47,325 nt of DNA from Alectoria sarmentosa (taxonomy: Eukaryota > Ascomycota > Lecanoromycetes > Lecanorales > Parmeliaceae). The stretch's first letter is position 1. Every line of letters begins with the position of its first letter. A program made the position numbers and the translations under genes. Positions 22,054-33,139 of the stretch are shown here, one piece after another. The stretch lies in NCBI GenBank assembly GCA_009733775.1, contig WOGZ01000262.1, positions 1-47,325 of the forward strand. The letters are read 5' to 3'. A model generated the notes under the pieces. It was not told where the DNA came from and did no database searches. It was given only the letters and a program-made list of their open reading frames with translations.

Positions 22054-22931
22054 TTTGCATGCAGGGAGACGTTCTCCGTGGAGGAGATCCTTTTTCGGCC
22101 CTCGGTCTTGGAATAGCAATGGCATTGTGATCTTAAGTGAACTTCTTTGGGACTACGCTGCTCCTTCTCCGAAAGAGTATTCAGTTCTGCTTTATCCCAC
22201 CTTGACGTCGCACTCGGATATCGAACACCTCCGAGAACGGAGTGATTCCAGTAGGCTTACAGACTCGAAATTCCATCTTCAAGGTCGGCGTCATGCAATT
22301 TCGCGTTCCCATATTGTTTGTTAGCTTCGCTGGCCCGTGCGGAGGGTTAGCACTTTGATTGCTGATTGCTGCCATTTTGATGGCCGATTACTTCGTGGGA
22401 AGTTTCTAAGCAAACAATCGCCACCTTCAACATCCGCCATAAAACCGTCAAAGTCTTCATCCTCTCGAAGAATTACTCACTTTTCAATAAACATTCTAGC
22501 ATCTCATTTCATATGATTTCTACTCTTCGCCAATTTTTGGATGTCTTTCTACATCATTCGGCTATATGTTTATAACGTTGCGTTATGGCTTTCTCCTTTT
22601 TGAGACGCAGATCTCCCACTTTGGGACAATTGGAGGCCTTTAACGCATGCTTACACCCAGCATCTCCGAGAGTCGCTTATCCGGAGACTAGACCATGATG
22701 GACCTTTAGTACGTGTAGTAACACTCATCCCCGAGAATGCCTTTGTTCTGAAGTTCGGACAACGAGGGCTGGAATCATTGCTGACACGAACCAGCAATTC
22801 CGAAAAGTCTCATCATTGTGCAGAACCTCGAATGACATGGCTCTATATACCCATCCCCGCCCAAGGTCCATATTCTCTTCGCCCTCTCCTTGCTTATCCT
22901 TCCTTCTGCATACAGCATCGAAAAAACAACT
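22054..22931. other. Upstream region of exonuclease copy A; diverged duplicate of 24384-25060
   Basis: Positions about 22291-22860 can be aligned by eye with about 24384-25030. Shared segments include CATGCA(A/T)TTTCGCGTTC, GCACTTTGATTGCTGATTGCT, GAGCAAACAATC-like text, GCAGATCTCCCA and the CCAGC..TCCGAG box. A TATATA motif at 22845-22850 lies about 85 bp before the copy A start. No gene is seen inside. Confidence 0.65.
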
Positions 22932-24258
22932 ATGGATTGCACAGTTGTTGACACGGTGCCCCTCCTAACCATGCTTCTCGATTGCCTGTGTGGAATCCTC
23001 TACTCGCCACTGGACCTCCCTTCCGAGACCGCTGAAGCAGCCATAACGCCCTCACCTGATCCTACCACATCATCACCCCGAAAGACTTGGTCCAAATCGG
23101 TCGCCGAATGGAGGTTACCGAACACCCAAAAGATTGACATGAAGAAGCCTGGGCCAGCGCAGCTCGACAAGGATGACACCTGGGAATCTCCGCGAGTGCC
23201 AGTCGCTGGCACGGAGAACTTCACCCCCGTGCAAGAACCTATTCTATTCCTCGATGCTGAGGGCGCGCGTCTTTCTCGGGATGGAGAACTCACCATCTTG
23301 CAGCTATATGTGAACCATCCCGACCATTTACACACATATATTATCCATGTCCATGAATTGAAAGATCACCAATCCACAGAGAATCAATCCACAGAGAATC
23401 AGTCCACAGAGAGTCAATTCACAGAGAATCAATCCACAGAGAATCAATCCACAGAGAATCAGTCCACAGAGAGTCAATTCACAGAGAATCAGTCCACAGA
23501 GAGTCAATTCACAGAGAGTCAATCCACAGAGAATCAATCCACAGAGAATCAGTCCACAGAGAGTCAATTCACAGAGTCAATCCACAGAGATTCAATCCAC
23601 AGAGAATCAGTCCACAAAGAATCAATCCACAGAGAATCAATCCACAAAGAATCAATCCACAAACCTTGCCTTCACAACCCTCAGCACCGACGGCTCGCAC
23701 AGCCTTAAATCCATTCTTGAGGACCCAAAGATCGCAAAAATCTTCTTCGATGTGCGCAAAGACTCAGATGCACTCTATGGTCAATTTGGCATCGCTCTTG
23801 CTGGAATAATCGATTTACAGCTAATGGAACTTTCCACCAGAATCAAGCGACAAGTAGGGTGGGCAAACCGCGTGAGCAGCTACGCAAAATGTCTCAATCG
23901 CGATGCAGGGCTACAGGGCGGGGATCTGGTCCATATCGACGAGATCAAGCAACGCGGAAAAATCCTCTTCGCTCCTGAATTGGGCGGGAGTTACGATGTC
24001 TTCACGCATAGCCCGTTGACACAGGAGATTATTGATTACTGCGTGGCGGACGTCAAGTACATGCCAAAGATGTTCAAGCGATACAACCGCTTACTCGACA
24101 ACAAGGTGTCCTTGACAGAATGCGATGATTCCCACGCTTCCAGGATCGTACAGGCGACGAGAGAGCGCGTGATGCTGGCGCAGGGACCGCCGTTTCAGGG
24201 GTCGGCGATGGGGCCGTGGAGTGACCCAGTCGATTCGGATTCGGAAGATTGGTACTAG
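22932..24258 (+). pseudogene. DEDD-type 3'-5' exonuclease domain protein, copy A, frameshifted in a minisatellite
   Basis: The start ATG (22932, MDCTVVDT) matches the start of copy C (MARTVVQT). Motif I is intact: FLDAEG, with Asp108 and Glu110. The first frame continues through the repeat to a stop at 23706-23708 (258 residues). The conserved remainder (AFTTLSTDG, ILEDPKIAKIFFDVRKDSDAL, DLQLMEL, LFAPELGGSYDVF, YCVADV, RVMLAQGPP) lies in another frame from 23668 to 24258. Motif III Tyr-x3-Asp is intact (Asp codon 24049). The cause is one repeat unit that is 2 bp short. The family degrades or processes nucleic acid 3' ends; the substrate here is unknown. No canonical intron that would repair the frame is apparent. 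It could be a fresh pseudogene, an allele that varies in phase, or a sequencing or assembly error. Confidence 0.82.
23370..23667 (+). repeat. 15-bp coding minisatellite (20 units, one 2 bp short)
   Basis: Units have the form CA(A/G)T(C/T)CACAGAGA(A)T and encode five residues, QSTEN / QSTES / QFTEN / QFTES. Nineteen units are 15 bp. Unit 14 (about 23565-23577) is 13 bp and has lost one GA step from GAGAGT. The total is 298 bp instead of 300. The last four units drift (AAAGAAT, AAACCTT) into unique sequence. Calling the variants A (CAATCC..AAT), B (CAGTCC..AGT) and C (CAATTC..), the order A-A-B-C recurs at units 1-4, 5-8 and 11-14, a 60-bp higher-order repeat. Confidence 0.95.
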
Positions 24259-24339
24259 AGTACTAGATAGATAGAGGATGACGCGGATAGATTGTTTGAC
24301 GAGAAGAGTCTACCAATGGATTTGCCATCTCATCGCTGA

Positions 24340-25145
24340 TGTTGCATGCTTTTTCACCTTTTCTAATCGCGAAGTCTTTCTGCCATGCATTTTCGCGTTC
24401 ACAGATTGTATGTCAGCTCCGTTGGCCCACGCGAGTGATCAGCACTTTGAGTTCAAGGATCAGCACTTTGATTGCTGATTGCTATCACTTTCAGGGCCGA
24501 TGGGTTTTCAAGAGTCGGTGTCAAATCACTGAGCAAACAATCACCGCTTTCGACCCTTACTATCAATCCATTTCCTTCTCTATACTCACTGCAATTTACA
24601 TATGTATTCGCACGCCGTTTTCATCTTATCTGTCTATATGTTATGAAATTCTATTACAAACTTTGTCTCTTTTCCGGGATGCAGATCTCCCATCTTGGCT
24701 ATACTTGAGGCCTTGAAATCACGCTTCACACCCAGCGTGTCCGAGCTACAGTTACCTGTTACGATACCCATCATGTCCGTCCGAGAATTGCCTTGGTTCA
24801 GAAACCCCGAAAACGGCGACTTGGGATCGAATGCTGCTTTTCTTCGACACGAAGCGGTCCCGAGAATGGCTTTGTCCAACCAACAGTATGAACAGTACGG
24901 ACTTGTATATAGTCTATGTGACGAACGACGACGACGACACCCAGGACCTATGAGAATATCATTGTTGCAAAACCATCGATATGACATCAGCTCTATAACA
25001 CTCACTCGTCCGCATCCAAGGCGCTCGCTCTTCGTGTAATCGGCATCCCCCCCCCCCCCCTCCTAGAGAAAAACGGCCCGTTGTCGCAAGAGATGATCGA
25101 CTACTTACCCACTCCCGTTGTGGATGTTGGTTGGATGTGAGTGTA
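24340..25145 (+). pseudogene. Decayed tandem relic of the exonuclease gene (copy B)
   Basis: Positions 24384-25030 resemble the region upstream of copy A, including the GATTGCTGATTGCTATCAC segment, GCAGATCTCCCATCTTGG and a GCTCTATAACACTCACTC promoter-like stretch. After a poly-C run (25047-25060) a short plus-strand scrap reads NGPLSQEMIDYLPTPVVDV. This corresponds to SPLTQEIIDYCVADVKYM of copy A, the motif III helix. The motif itself is broken and the start, motif I and motif II are missing. It appears to be a tandem duplicate that lost most of its coding part by deletion. Confidence 0.6.
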
Positions 25146-25802
25146 ACATGCCGAACCGTTTTCAGAAAAATATTACGAAATTCCGCGCTGGAGGACACCC
25201 CGTGTGTGTCTTGAAGGGCAGGGGCAGGGATCGCTTGGGCTCTCGGAAGATTATCGAGAGGGCGGGAGGCGCAGGCACAGGGTTCCGGTGTTTGTTCAGA
25301 GGAATCGCGGTGGAGGACTGACTGTGCGTAGGACTGCTGTTGTTATTGTTGTTGTTAGTGTTAGTGAGAACGAGGCGAGGGTACAGGCGAGGGTACATAC
25401 ATGGTTCACTGAGTCTATTTACTGAAGCTGGAGCAAGCGTTTGAAGCGACGAGCTGCATTTAATTCACGAAATGACTTTGCATGTCGTTTTCAATTAAGC
25501 GCGTCGCAAAATTTGAAATCGCGAAGCAATTGCTAGGCTCAATACTTGATTGGTCAGGCGCAAACGCGGTGAGGAATGAAGATCACGTTTCGATTACGCA
25601 GTAAGGGGGCACTGCATTCTTTGCTCGAGACTGACAACACACAAATAAAGCATCAGTATCCGCCCTCGTGAATTTTCGACCTTTCGCTTCTCATTGACAC
25701 TGGCCTGAAGACACCGTCCACTCTTTCAACATCGAATAGCTCTTTATCGAACAAACCGCGCAGAGAAGCACCGCAGAAGGAAGCATCACATAAACCGCCA
25801 AG
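25146..25802. other. Intergenic region upstream of the PIR-type protein gene
   Basis: Holds a GTT-rich short repeat (25338-25365) and the promoter and leader of the next gene. I see no gene. Small frames on both strands lack family resemblance. Confidence 0.5.
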
Positions 25803-26465
25803 ATGCACTTCCCAACAAAAGCCCACCTCCTACTTGCCCTCCTTCCCCTCGCTCTCGCGAACATGGTCTCCCAGATCAGCGACGGCCAAATCCAGGAACC
25901 CGCCTACGCACCCGCGATCGTGGCTCCAAAGATCGCAATCGCACCGACCAATGCGCCTCCGCCACCCACCTCCACCTCCACCTCCACCTCTATATCCACG
26001 TTCCTATCCACTTCTTCTTCTTCCTCGTCGCCGCCCGCACTGAACGAAGCCGGCGCCGTCGCTGCTGCGCCGCCTCCAATCGCAAACACGTCTGTCCCCG
26101 CCCCAGCTCGGATCGAAGAAGCAGCAGCAGCAGCCACCACGGCGCCGGTTCTAATCGCGCCGCCTCCTCCCTCAGCGGTGAACCTCACCATCCCGAGCCA
26201 CCATGCCTATTACGAAGCCCCCATCCCGAGCGCGAGCGCGAGCGTGGGCAAGGTTCTGCCGGTGGGAAATGGAACTGCGCCGACGGTGCCGGTTGTGCCG
26301 ACTTTGCCTGCGGTTATGAGTCAGGCGTCGACGACGAGTGTGGAGGGGAGTCCGAGGGAGGCGGGGACGACACAGGCGGTCAGTAGAGGCGGGGTTGCGA
26401 AAAGGGAAATTGGAGGTGGATTGATGGCTTTGGGGATGGGATTGATGGCTGTGGTGATGGGATAG
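25803..26465 (+). CDS. PIR-motif, GPI-type cell-wall protein
   Basis: 220 residues, no intron, start context CCAAGATGC. Residues 1-19 are a signal peptide (LLLALLPLALA). Right after cleavage lies VSQISDGQIQ (residues 22-31), a single PIR-type motif (Q-[IV]-x-D-G-Q-[IVP]-Q). In yeast the Gln of that motif can form an alkali-labile ester with beta-1,3-glucan. The body is Pro/Ala/Thr/Ser-rich with homopolymer-like TSTSTSTS and SSSSSS runs. The C-terminus, GGGLMALGMGLMAVVMG, is a short hydrophobic tail compatible with GPI attachment. Role in the wall is inferred from these signals. Confidence 0.78.
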   Translation: MHFPTKAHLLLALLPLALANMVSQISDGQIQEPAYAPAIVAPKIAIAPTNAPPPPTSTSTSTSISTFLSTSSSSSSPPALNEAGAVAAAPPPIANTSVPAPARIEEAAAAATTAPVLIAPPPPSAVNLTIPSHHAYYEAPIPSASASVGKVLPVGNGTAPTVPVVPTLPAVMSQASTTSVEGSPREAGTTQAVSRGGVAKREIGGGLMALGMGLMAVVMG

Positions 26466-29193
26466 GTGAGGTGATCTTCCGGCGGCGCGGAAAGGGGGAT
26501 TCTTTTTTTAGGACCCTGTGAGCCTGGTTCAAGGATTGATGCATGCTGTTAGATCAAAATGCGGTATCGAGAGATGAATTTATGTGAGGTTATTGCTTCA
26601 ACGAAGGGTATTAGCGATCATGGCTGGAATTCTAGTACTCATCACCCCTATCCGCCCCGTCCATGTGCTAGGAACCCTTTTTTATTCACAGCTTGGCTTC
26701 CCGACATTAGTATTTTCGATCACTTTGCTGCTTGAGTTTCCGATCTCCCGAACGGCCTGATCGACGGGTCCCGACCGCAACTCCAGCTACTGGTGGTACA
26801 ATGTACGCACAGCATCGGACACACTGTTTAGGAGTCTTTCTTAGTAATCCGTCCTGTTTGCAGGGGAAGTATTATCTATTGGTTGCCTGTAAATGGAAAC
26901 GGGATGTTAATGATAAGAGGCGCTCTGTCCGAATTCCTTCGCCAGCAGGGGCACTACGGTCCGGCGTTGTTGTTCTATTGCAGGACCCGCGCCGCTGGCA
27001 TCATTTGTATCGTATTGCCTACCTGCTTGAGTCTGCTTCGGGGCATTATTTAATTCCTCACAGCGCCCACGACCAGATGTCCGTTATGTAAATTGTAAAG
27101 TCCACACAGCCATAGTCTCCACTATGATCTGCGGAAGCATATGCATCCATCAAACCATTCAGGAGGTGTATCAACACTTGACTCTTGTCCGCGGTCGTAG
27201 AGGCGGCAAACAGTAACATGTCCAGTTGCTATGATGCTTCTCCAGTAATCACGTAGACTTACTGCATTAGGGGTCACGTTACCGGGGTTTGTACCAATTT
27301 CGTCCTGTCAATTGTGCCTGTAACCGCAGCAGACTATATGCTGTTTGGGGCCGCGGCACTGAGTCAAGATATGATGTGGATTGCGAAACCTCAAGTCCAA
27401 GTATGCACAATACTGGCATGGCATGACTCGATACCAGGTTCAAAATACATTGGGGCAAGAGCAGACTAGGTGGGACTGTCAGAGCGATTTCGTCGCATTT
27501 GTCAACGAGACCGGGCTGATATCGAATACGTTACGGACCAACGCCCGACGCTGGGGTCATACGGCCGTGGTCAATGCTTCGGCAGAGTTCTCAAGGCCTC
27601 GAATTCGTCGTTATGAAGTGCTGTAGAAGGCTCGTCCGCATCCCATCAGAACACAGGGCTGCATGAAAAATGCCACCTAGAGTAGGCGGCCGACGGTCTG
27701 GGGTTGCCGTAATCCAATTTGGGGTTCTCGAAAGACTCCTGATTGGTTGAGCCATTGGAAAGGGGATGAACTTACAAGGACGCCGCTCGATGATACCAAC
27801 TTAGAATTGATGACCAAAAAAGGGCCACGTAGGTAAAATCATGAACAAATTTTCCTGCTAAACTTGTATGCAAAGACGTAATATCTTCATGATGAAAGTG
27901 CCCACTTCGCCTAGCTTCTTGAGAAGCTATGAGCTCTCTTTTAAATTCTTATCAACATGAAAGAGTGGCTATGCATAGGACTCAAAGGAACAAAGCAATC
28001 ACCAGAAAACCGAAGTACATGACCGAGGCACATAACGACATCCTATCATCAGCTTACAGTGGGAAGATTCTTGAATTTACGTGCCATGAGAACGGAGACC
28101 TCAGAAGGTGACTTTGAAAAGCACACTCGAGCAGAGAGATAAATGTTCAACGCGATTTTACCATTTGGCCCCTCGTTCGGCCTGGTGGCGCTAAAGGTGT
28201 CTGGCGCTGGATAAAGACCACTGTGATTTGTATAGTAGAGATGTTTGACCATGCCTGCGCGAGTTAGTGACCGTGTGCGTATCGTAGCTTTAGATCAAGG
28301 CTGGGAAAATTGAAGGCCAGGATATGAAGGCATAAGACGAACAAAGAGAACAGAGCACACTTGGGCCGCAATCTTCAGAGAAGCGCACTGGTTCTGACCC
28401 AAATGCTCTGAACAGACTACGAGATTGGTAAATTGGTAATTGATAGTAATAATTCTTACCAATACCGAGTGACTTGGGTCCTCAGTCCTTCAAGCATGCC
28501 CAATCATGAAACGACAGCTCTTCAATTGTTGTCTTGTAAGGGAGATCGAGCGATACCGGGTCTGAACACCCTACGCCGTGTGGCGCAGTATTCCTGTCGC
28601 ACCCTGTTGTTGCAGTCCATGCAAGGCGTATTTCGACCGTGTAGGGGCCAAGTATTCTTCTTCTGCAGGCAACAACAATTCTCGGGGTATCATTGAGCAT
28701 TGGTTGATAAGATGAAACGAGGTTCTGAGGTATAATGGAGGATAGGAAAAGAAAGGGGAGGAATTGGGCGCGACCAGCGCGGAGCGGGGCTTGGCGCTCG
28801 GCGAGGCCGGCAGTGTTTCTTGGCGCTAGCCAACTGCCGGGGATAAGGAATTTTGATAGGCTGAGTTCGCCGGAGCTGAGCTCGCAGGAGCTGAGGCTCC
28901 GCCCTCCATTTTCAACAATTTAAAACGCTCTCTTGTAAATATCGCACCATCTCTCTCCTCTTCTTTATATTTCATTGTAGGGCGTTTGGTATTCTACTGT
29001 TGCCCGTTCCCGTCTTGTTTGACTATACGTCTCCGATCCATCTGCCCAGCTTCATCCAATTCTTTATCAGCCGGTCCTTTTGTCAGCCTGATATACGGGG
29101 GACAAAATCAGCCCCCAAGACTGTAACGATAGGAGCATCTTAGAAGGAGGTTCTTATCCAGTATCGTATCACGCCATCGGCCAATTCTGAAAG
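26466..29193. other. Long intergenic region with no gene recognised
   Basis: About 2.7 kb. Plus-strand frames at 26732-27091 and 27381-27626 are open for 119 and 81 codons but resemble no family I know and have weak start contexts. They may be decayed gene pieces. A GC-rich element is listed separately at 28740-28925. The last 200 bp are the promoter of the membrane-protein gene (CT-rich, TTTATATTTC at about 28965). Confidence 0.45.
28740..28925. repeat. Short GC-rich element, possible repeat or MITE fragment
   Basis: A compact GC-rich block in moderate-GC surroundings. It contains GGCGCT repeats (TTGGCGCTCGG, TTGGCGCTAGCC), and GGAGCTGAG occurs twice around GAGCTC palindromes (28875-28905). 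It ends abruptly in AT-rich text. No coding sense is evident. The identity as a dispersed element is a guess that a genome search would settle. Confidence 0.3.
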
Positions 29194-30649
29194 ATGTCTT
29201 CTGCTCAGATGGCTTTGGAGTATTTGCTCGTCTACTGTACATCGCATGGACTGACAGCTGTTGGCGAACCACCGTTGCCAAAGACATATCAACCAGTCGG
29301 AGAGTCGCTCCTGCAAACTTCGCGCGCGACCAAGCACTCAAATTTAGGCTCAAAAGAGGCCATGCCTGTCTGGATCGTACTTGTCTTTCTTGCTTTAGCT
29401 ACTTTGAAGTACTGTCTCTCATTCGTTGTGAGTACTGTGTTTCGAACCCTGTATAAACATCTGGCATGACATTTGCGCCCAGGTATGGTATGTTTATCAG
29501 GTTATCTCAACAGTCATCATTATTGCGGACAGAAGAATCAGAACAGTTGCAGCCGCCAATGCGCACAAACACCCCGATTCTCATCGTGCTCAGCTCGATA
29601 GCTTGGTTCAAAGAATCCGAGTCATCAAACGATTCAAAGCAGCTGGAGTCGATCGACTCAGAAGGGTCTCCGTTGGCGAGGTCCGCTTGGATCTCAAGCG
29701 GAGAGATACGATGAAAGAAGGCGAACCAGCTGCCAAGCCCAGCAAAAGCAGGGTGATGAAAGTCTGGCACTGCATCACTAGCTACGCTTGCTTTCGGGGG
29801 TTTATTAGTTACCTTTACATGGCCGTTCCCCAATGGTATTTTGGGATGATATGTGATTTCTTCTTATCAGGACAGCCTAGCGAGCTCAGCCTCGGCTATG
29901 GGACGACATCTATTATTCTCGCAACGATGTGGGGCCCCGGACTTGCAACATGGACGCACTACACAATGACACCCCCAAGAAAAAGTATCAATATCCAAGA
30001 CCACTTCCCAAAGGGCCCACACGTCCTCACGGATCTATGGCCCCTTACCGCTTCTTGGCTGGTAGCCGAGCACCTGACCCTAAGCCTCCCACTAGCTCTC
30101 AGCCGCACCTTCAGGCTAAAGCACTACGCCTTCGACGTTGAGTCTTGGAATACACTTGATGAAAATGGTCAAAACAAGAAGATCATGCAGTTCGCATTGG
30201 TCTTCTTCCTTTATCTGCTTCTCGTAGCAGTCGTCGCAATTCCGGCAACCATGACGATGAGAAGAGTCCACGCATCCATGCTTTCCGACGACGAATTGGC
30301 CATTGTCCCTTTTCACCGCGGCGATAGAGCTCGATTACACCCTTACGATAGACGTTCTCAAATCCGCCAACCGGGTTTGACAGTCGCGGAAGCATTCAAT
30401 ACAATCACCTGGGACGCATACCTTCGAGTAGTGTTCGTCTATTTCCAGTACTTTGCGATCAATCAGCTAATCCAATTGGCCTATTGGAGCGCCAACTGGA
30501 AGCTCCATCAGGTCTTTGAGGTCGACAAGTATGTGTTGGCCAACCTTCCATGCTCGCCTGTCAACAAGCTCCTACCATTCGCGGAGCGAAATGTCTCGAC
30601 TGAGGCGTACAGGGGATTCTTCCATCCAAACCCTCACAGCGAATTATGA
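29194..30649 (+). CDS. Fungal multi-pass membrane protein of unknown function
   Basis: Exons 29194-29427 and 29483-30649 (55-bp intron, GTGAGT...CCAG) give about 466 residues. Hydrophobic segments include WIVLVFLALATLKYCLSFVV (spanning the splice), VYQVISTVIIIA, the ISYLYMAVP..GMICDFFL region, TTSIILATMWGPGL, LTASWLVAEHL, FALVFFLYLLLVAVVAIP and RVVFVYFQYFAINQLIQLAYW. Between the last two is a cytosolic-type loop starting RRVHASMLSDDELAIVPFHR. This layout (I-P-x-x-x-x-x-R-V-x-A-S-x-L followed by IVPF and a basic loop) recurs in a family of ascomycete membrane proteins whose function is not known to me. The start could also be the ATG at 29362, right before the first membrane segment. Confidence 0.72.
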
Positions 30650-31440
30650 AAGGCCTGAAGAAGAAACAATGGTCAGAGAGTAGCCGTGGGGGTAGAAGTT
30701 TACACTGCGCGAGACTTTGCGATTGGTCAAGTTGGCCGTTGGGTTCCAGCTCGTGGGGTTCTAGCAGGAGTGACTGATGACACGACAAGTGGAAGACATC
30801 TAGCGCTACGCTGTACACATTCAGATATGAGAAGCCAAAATTCCCATGCCTCTCCATGATGGTCGCGAACCAATGGAGCGCGAGAGATAATTTTGACAAA
30901 TAGGGGCTTGCAGAGAGATAGAAACATGGGTCCGGGTTTAGGGGATTGGTAATCGGAAGATGTTGGCACTCTACGTCTCAAAACAGCCGCTGAAAAGAAT
31001 AGGCAAGAAAAAGATTTCCACCCTTTCAAAATGAGCGGTTTCACGTGTTAGTGAGGGACCGATGGGATCTAAAGTGTATAGTTTGTAGAATTTGGGGGGT
31101 GGTTTGCATGATTGCGCCTCGAAGGGACCTCATCTCAACGCGCACTCAGACTCCCCTTCGCAATACATTATTCGTTGTTGTGCATGGACATTCACTGCTT
31201 AGAAGATGGTATGACGTGACCTGTTGGGTTAGTTCTGGAGGGATTTGTGCAGCAGTGGGACGCTGGACTCTGGTAATGGGATCCTAACACTGCCTGTATC
31301 GACAAGGCCGATGGTTCATAATCGCTTTTGTTCAGTGGAATATCTATGGTGCAAGGCTTTCCCATCATCCTTTCCATGCTTCGAGCTACCGGTACCACCT
31401 GCGTCCAACCGACCCTAGCGTGAGCTCATCTGATATTGTC
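30650..31440. other. Convergent intergenic region
   Basis: About 800 bp between the convergent membrane-protein and MYND genes, holding both 3' ends. The frames present are short and unconvincing. Confidence 0.5.
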
Positions 31441-32070
31441 TCAGGGCCCACTTTTCAACGCTCCTGCCTCCCCCCACCATTCAGGTGTGGCCCTTGAGCC
31501 ATAGATCTTCTCCGCCAACAGTCTCAGTTTCATCGGGATATTATAATCCTTGTACGCGTGAATGAGCGCATGGTCGACGACGAAATCCTTCGTGTCATAG
31601 TCCTCCGAACCCGGCGCCATCCGCTCCGTCTCCCGCGCCGTCTTCTCGCACTCGCGGCGTTTCCTCGCCGACCACCACGGCGGCAGCAGCCCCGCCCGCT
31701 CCTCCGCCAGATCCAAGAAATCCTGAAACTTGCCCATGTTGCCCCCCTGGGCCCTTTTGACGTCGGTGAAGCAATAGTGGTCGGCGATGCGCAGGAAGAA
31801 GCTGTCGTCCAGCATGTCGTAGATGTCCTTCTCCGGATATGCGTGCAGGAAATCGTCGGGCACGAGGGTTCGGTAGAAGTTGCGTTCCGGCTCGGACATG
31901 CGGTCGAGGATGCTGCCGCCGCATGTTTTGCGGTGGGATTGCCAGTCGCTTTTGAAGCATTCTTGAGAACAGTACGTTTGGCTGTTGCAGCGGCTGCAGC
32001 TCTCGAATGGCTGGTGGAGACCGGCGTCGGATTTCTCGCAGACGCTGCATGTATGCACGGTACGCCCCAT
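31441..32070 (-). CDS. MYND-type zinc-finger protein
   Basis: 209 residues, no intron. The start is the ATG at 32070 (context AAGCCATGG); the frame upstream opens only with GTG. Residues about 8-50 carry a complete MYND finger: C-S-V-C, then C-S-R-C, Y-C-S-Q-E-C and a final H-R-K-T-C. MYND fingers bind proline-rich partner peptides. The rest is alpha-helical in look, with FYRTLVPDDFLHAYPEKDIYDMLDDSFFLRIADHY and a LLPPWWSARKRRECE stretch typical of fungal MYND proteins of this size. No SET domain is present, so methyltransferase activity is not implied. The function is probably protein interaction. Confidence 0.85.
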   Translation of the reverse strand: MGRTVHTCSVCEKSDAGLHQPFESCSRCNSQTYCSQECFKSDWQSHRKTCGGSILDRMSEPERNFYRTLVPDDFLHAYPEKDIYDMLDDSFFLRIADHYCFTDVKRAQGGNMGKFQDFLDLAEERAGLLPPWWSARKRRECEKTARETERMAPGSEDYDTKDFVVDHALIHAYKDYNIPMKLRLLAEKIYGSRATPEWWGEAGALKSGP

Positions 32071-33139
32071 GGCTTGGTGGGAAGGAAGCTGACTTGCTTT
32101 GGTGATGGTGACTTGGAAGCTCACTATGGCCTTTCTTTTTCTGCTACAGTCCGCGTGAATCTAGGTGGCAAGTTGACGGACAGAATCGATGGTGAGCTGA
32201 AATTTCGACCAGACAGGTCGATGATGCTTGGGCTAATAGTAGATTCAGTACAGTTCGTGGGTACAAAGGTACAAGTAACAATCGTGAGAAGGTTTGCTGT
32301 TTGCTGAATCATGATTTGCCGGACGCTTATATTGGAACTAATGCACGACGGCTAAATTCGAGAACATCGATCAAACTAGAAAGAAATAGTAAGTGAAAAC
32401 TCTCAAGAATAGACTGCAGCGAGACTTGTGGGGCGAAAGATTTGTTTGAGCAAAGGCGAAATAACAGCTGTCAGACGCGAGCTTTATGGCGGACCGGTGA
32501 GAAATCGTCCGCCATGATGAGGGCGACTGTGGAGGCTTGATAAAAAGGCTTGCGGGCCGAGATGATTTGCGTATACAAGTCATAGCTTGCTGTCGGAATT
32601 TGGAGTTCTTAGCCATGTTTCAGCTGTGACCTATGCGCATGTCTGTTATATCACTCCAGTTGGATGAGGTCAATAATATCCCCTGAGGAGCGTTCTGAGA
32701 TGGAATAATCAAGCAATCTACACATCACTGTCACCACTGTTGTTCACATATCTTATATTCCCAATACTTGCTTCATAGCATCTTCAACAGAAGAGGGGAT
32801 TTCCCGTCGCTCGCCCCAACGATTTTCCCTTGTTTTGGACTGCTCGACAAGACGTGCGCTTCGAGCGTCGTTATGGGCAAGATCTAGAAGCTCTCTCCGT
32901 CATCAATTAATGCCAAACCCCCCCAAAAAATCAAAGAATGATGCCACAGACAGAGCCCCAGGCATGATCTACATAATGGAGGGAAGGGCATGGAAGGGAT
33001 ATCATGTCCATAGACGCGGTCGTTTTATTATTCTTTTACTTTCTGTTTCTTCTTCTTTGAGAGTAGAGAGGATGAAATATGAGAAAAGTAGCAAAATCCA
33101 TGCATAAAGGAGACGCAGAACAAGCAGGCACATATCCAG

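Noticed and set aside
23341..23708. CRISPR-like array
   Set aside because: The 15-bp units are contiguous with no spacers, are translated in frame and lie in a eukaryotic gene; it is a minisatellite.
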